Shown in pieces: positions 5,159-6,450 of a stretch of 6,450 nucleotides of DNA. The DNA is from Candidatus Altarchaeota archaeon (GTDB lineage Archaea > Altiarchaeota > Altiarchaeia > IMC4 > SCGC-AAA252-I15). Each line of letters opens with the position of its first letter. Position 1 is the stretch's first letter. Made by a program: the position numbers and the translations under genes. The notes under the pieces were generated by a model that was not told the origin of the DNA, did not search any database, and saw nothing but the letters and a program-made list of their open reading frames with translations. The stretch spans positions 1 to 6,450 of the forward strand of contig JAPKXP010000049.1 of NCBI GenBank assembly GCA_026394745.1, given 5' to 3'.

Positions 5159-5192
5159 CAACGTTTTCTTTCTCGCGAGAAAGAAAAGGTTG
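5159..5192. repeat. Palindrome 2: 24-nt perfect core with CAAC/GTTG ends
   Basis: Positions 5164-5187 are a perfect 24-nt palindrome (TTTTCTTTCTCG and its complement). Outside it is a G5163/G5188 mismatch, then four more pairs, CAAC 5159-5162 with GTTG 5189-5192. It is preceded by TTTTCGT, as is palindrome 3. Confidence 0.9.
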
Positions 5193-5233
5193 GCTTCAGA
5201 GGTTGTTCGCTTCATCACCATCTCAGTTCGCCC

Positions 5234-5355
5234 ATCACTCATCACAAGCAATAATATTCAGAATTTACTACCTAAAATACATCTATTGTTCTTTCTTTTT
5301 CGTCAACGTTTTTCTTTTTAAAGAAAAAGGTTGCGCATATCACTCATCACAAGCA
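5234..5355 (+). repeat. Direct repeat ATCACTCATCACAAGCA
   Basis: Two identical 17-nt copies at 5234-5250 and 5339-5355. Each lies downstream of a CAAC/GTTG palindrome and is followed by an AT-rich stretch containing ATAATAT. The second copy sits just upstream of the lysS TATA region, so the lysS promoter may have been duplicated or carried by the repeat. Confidence 0.85.
5304..5333. repeat. Palindrome 3: TTTTTCTTT / AAAGAAAAA with CAAC/GTTG ends
   Basis: A 9-bp stem (5309-5317 with 5320-5328, loop TT) is followed outward by a G5308/G5329 mismatch and CAAC/GTTG (5304-5307 with 5330-5333). The layout, including the mismatch, is that of palindrome 2 with a shorter inner part. The 16-nt TTTTCGTCAACGTTTT at its left edge is identical to that of palindrome 2. 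Confidence 0.9.
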
Positions 5356-5357
5356 GT

Positions 5358-5367
5358 AAATAATATA
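5358..5367 (+). promoter_or_regulatory. TATA box for lysS
   Basis: AAATAATATA is centred about 24 nt before ATG 5387, placing the TSS at or next to the start codon. A second AT-rich block (5373-5384) is too close to the ATG to serve this start. Confidence 0.55.
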
Positions 5368-5386
5368 CACTTTGATATATTATAGT

Positions 5387-6450
5387 ATGCAAGTTCACTG
5401 GAGTGATGAGGTCGCTGACGAGCTGGTCGGGCGTGGCGTCCGCAGGCATGTTATCGAGACTGGGACTTCTATTTCGGGCGTGCCTCACTTAGGCAATGCG
5501 AGCGATGTCATCCGCGGGGATGTCGTGCGCAAGGTTTTGGCTGAGCGTTCCGTTGAGGCGGAGTTGATTTGGGTTGCCGACGACAGCGACCCGTTCAGGA
5601 AGGTTCCTCTCGGCATGGAGAAAGTCAAGGATTTTCTCGGCTATCCCGTGAAGGACGTTCCTGACCCGTTCGGCTGCCACAAGTCGTTCACCGAGCATTT
5701 TGTCCAGCCTTTCCTAAACGACCTCGCCGAGTTCGGCGTTAAGCCGAAGGCCTACTCCGGAACTGAGTTGTACCGGACCGGCGCGCTGCTTCCTGAGGTG
5801 CGCACTGCGCTCGCTAAGAGGGGGGAGATAACTGAGATACTGAATCAGTTCAGGACCACACCGCTCGAAGAATTCATACCATGGAATCCGATTTGCGAGA
5901 AGTGCGGGAGAATCTCTTCGACGAAGCCCGTCAGCTTCGACGGCGATAAGGTAAAGTACGTGTGCGAGAGCACTACTGTGGCAGGCGGCGATGTTGAGGG
6001 GTGCGGCCACGAGGGAGTAAGCGACATCAAGAAGGGGATGGGCAAGCTCCCTTGGAGGGTGGAGTGGGCTGCCCGATGGCATCACTTTAAGGTGACTTGC
6101 GAGCCTTTCGGGAAGGAGCATGCGACGGTGGGCGGAAGCTACGACACAAGCAAGATTGTCTCAGAAAAAGTTTTCGACTGGCCTGCGCCGCATCCGGTCG
6201 TCTACGAGTTCTTTACTTTGAACGGCGAGAAGATTTCGTCTTCGAGGGGGAATATAATCACGCTCTCGGACTGGCTTTCGATTGCCGAGCCTGAAGCCCT
6301 AAAGTTCTTCATGTACAAGCGCCTGCAGAAGCAGAGGGACATAAACTTGAGCATGCTTCCTGCCTTGGTTGACGAGTACGACGAGTCGGAGAAGATTTAC
6401 TTCGGAGGCGGCTCTGAAGACGCCGAGAGCGAGAAGACGAAGCGCATGTA
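5387..6450 (+). CDS. lysS: Class I lysyl-tRNA synthetase, N-terminal 354 codons
   Basis: Charges tRNA-Lys with lysine in the cytoplasm, using the class I (Rossmann) catalytic fold typical of archaea rather than the class II LysRS of most bacteria and eukaryotes. Visible landmarks are the HIGH-type motif in SGVPHLGNASD (30-40), a zinc knuckle with C170-x2-C173 and C193-x12-C206, WRVEWAARW (223-231), GKEHATVGGSYD (242-253) and the KMSKS-type loop KISSSRGN (282-289). The reading frame is open to the right edge. Full-length members are roughly 500-550 residues, so the anticodon-binding C-terminal domain lies outside. No Shine-Dalgarno precedes ATG 5387, and the TATA spacing indicates a leaderless mRNA. 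No in-frame damage is seen in the part present. Confidence 0.95.
   Translation, partial: MQVHWSDEVADELVGRGVRRHVIETGTSISGVPHLGNASDVIRGDVVRKVLAERSVEAELIWVADDSDPFRKVPLGMEKVKDFLGYPVKDVPDPFGCHKSFTEHFVQPFLNDLAEFGVKPKAYSGTELYRTGALLPEVRTALAKRGEITEILNQFRTTPLEEFIPWNPICEKCGRISSTKPVSFDGDKVKYVCESTTVAGGDVEGCGHEGVSDIKKGMGKLPWRVEWAARWHHFKVTCEPFGKEHATVGGSYDTSKIVSEKVFDWPAPHPVVYEFFTLNGEKISSSRGNIITLSDWLSIAEPEALKFFMYKRLQKQRDINLSMLPALVDEYDESEKIYFGGGSEDAESEKTKRM

Larger units (their letters stand above)
5061..5210 (+). repeat. Direct repeat GCTTCAGAGGTTGT(C/T)CGC
   Basis: Two 18-nt copies, 5061-5078 and 5193-5210, differ at one base (C versus T). The first precedes palindrome 1 and the second directly follows palindrome 2. 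It is part of the composite duplication in this intergenic stretch. Confidence 0.85.
5034..5386. other. Gene-free divergent region rich in palindromes and short direct repeats
   Basis: I see no credible gene or RNA gene in these 353 bp between the divergent spermidine-synthase-like and lysS genes. Repeats dominate: hairpins at 5079-5097, 5105-5133, 5159-5192 and 5304-5333, and direct repeats GCTTCAGAGGTTGT (5061 and 5193), TTTTCGTCAACGTTTT (5152 and 5297) and ATCACTCATCACAAGCA (5234 and 5339). The last pair lies close to the lysS promoter. A weak box, CTTTAG (5057-5052, minus), is about 22 nt before the 5033 start. Confidence 0.75.

Noticed and set aside
5027..5251. 74-residue open frame on the minus strand upstream of the spermidine-synthase-like gene
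   Set aside because: It encodes the palindromes and a TTSEAN repeat caused by the DNA direct repeat; no domain, promoter or codon pattern supports it.
5095..5385. Two plus-strand open frames across the repeat region
   Set aside because: F/S/R-rich products simply follow the T-rich palindromes, and they run across the lysS promoter.
5401..5420. C/D box sRNA-like motif (GTGATGAG followed by CTGA)
   Set aside because: It lies inside the lysS coding sequence, with the boxes too close together and no second C'/D' pair.

Overview
This window reads as a piece of an archaeal chromosome. Supporting signs are a class I (archaeal-type) lysyl-tRNA synthetase, ribosomal protein eL33/L35Ae, a pyruvate:ferredoxin oxidoreductase gamma subunit, a tRNA-Phe gene with a 37/38 intron in bulge-helix-bulge geometry, and AT-rich TATA boxes centred about 24-28 nt upstream of several start codons with no Shine-Dalgarno sequence (apparently leaderless mRNAs). 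I cannot place the lineage from sequence alone.

Layout. Positions 1-344 (minus) hold the 5' part of porG, divergent from rpl35ae at 447-704 (plus). Positions 705-914 are non-coding and contain a striking chain of six hairpins spaced about 26 nt apart. They run directly into intron-containing tRNA-Phe (915-1028). A T-rich inverted repeat then separates the tRNA from a convergent two-TM protein gene (1065-1616, minus). That gene is divergent from a second membrane-anchored PH-like (DUF304/bPH_2 type) protein gene (1742-2146, plus).

The PH gene overlaps tail-to-tail by 74 bp with the last gene of a minus-strand operon (5033 down to 2073). In transcription order this operon is a membrane-fused spermidine-synthase-like protein (3582-5033), an AIR-synthase/PurM-superfamily ATP-binding protein (2705-3592) and an iron-sulfur flavoprotein (2073-2708). 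The genes overlap by 11 bp and 4 bp, so they are very likely co-transcribed and translationally coupled. Their shared pathway is not known to me, and this is the best candidate here for an undescribed metabolic module.

Positions 5034-5386 have no gene. They hold three related long palindromes, two with the same G-G mismatch near the base, plus several short direct repeats, suggesting partial duplication of a small palindromic element. The window ends inside lysS (5387 onward, plus).
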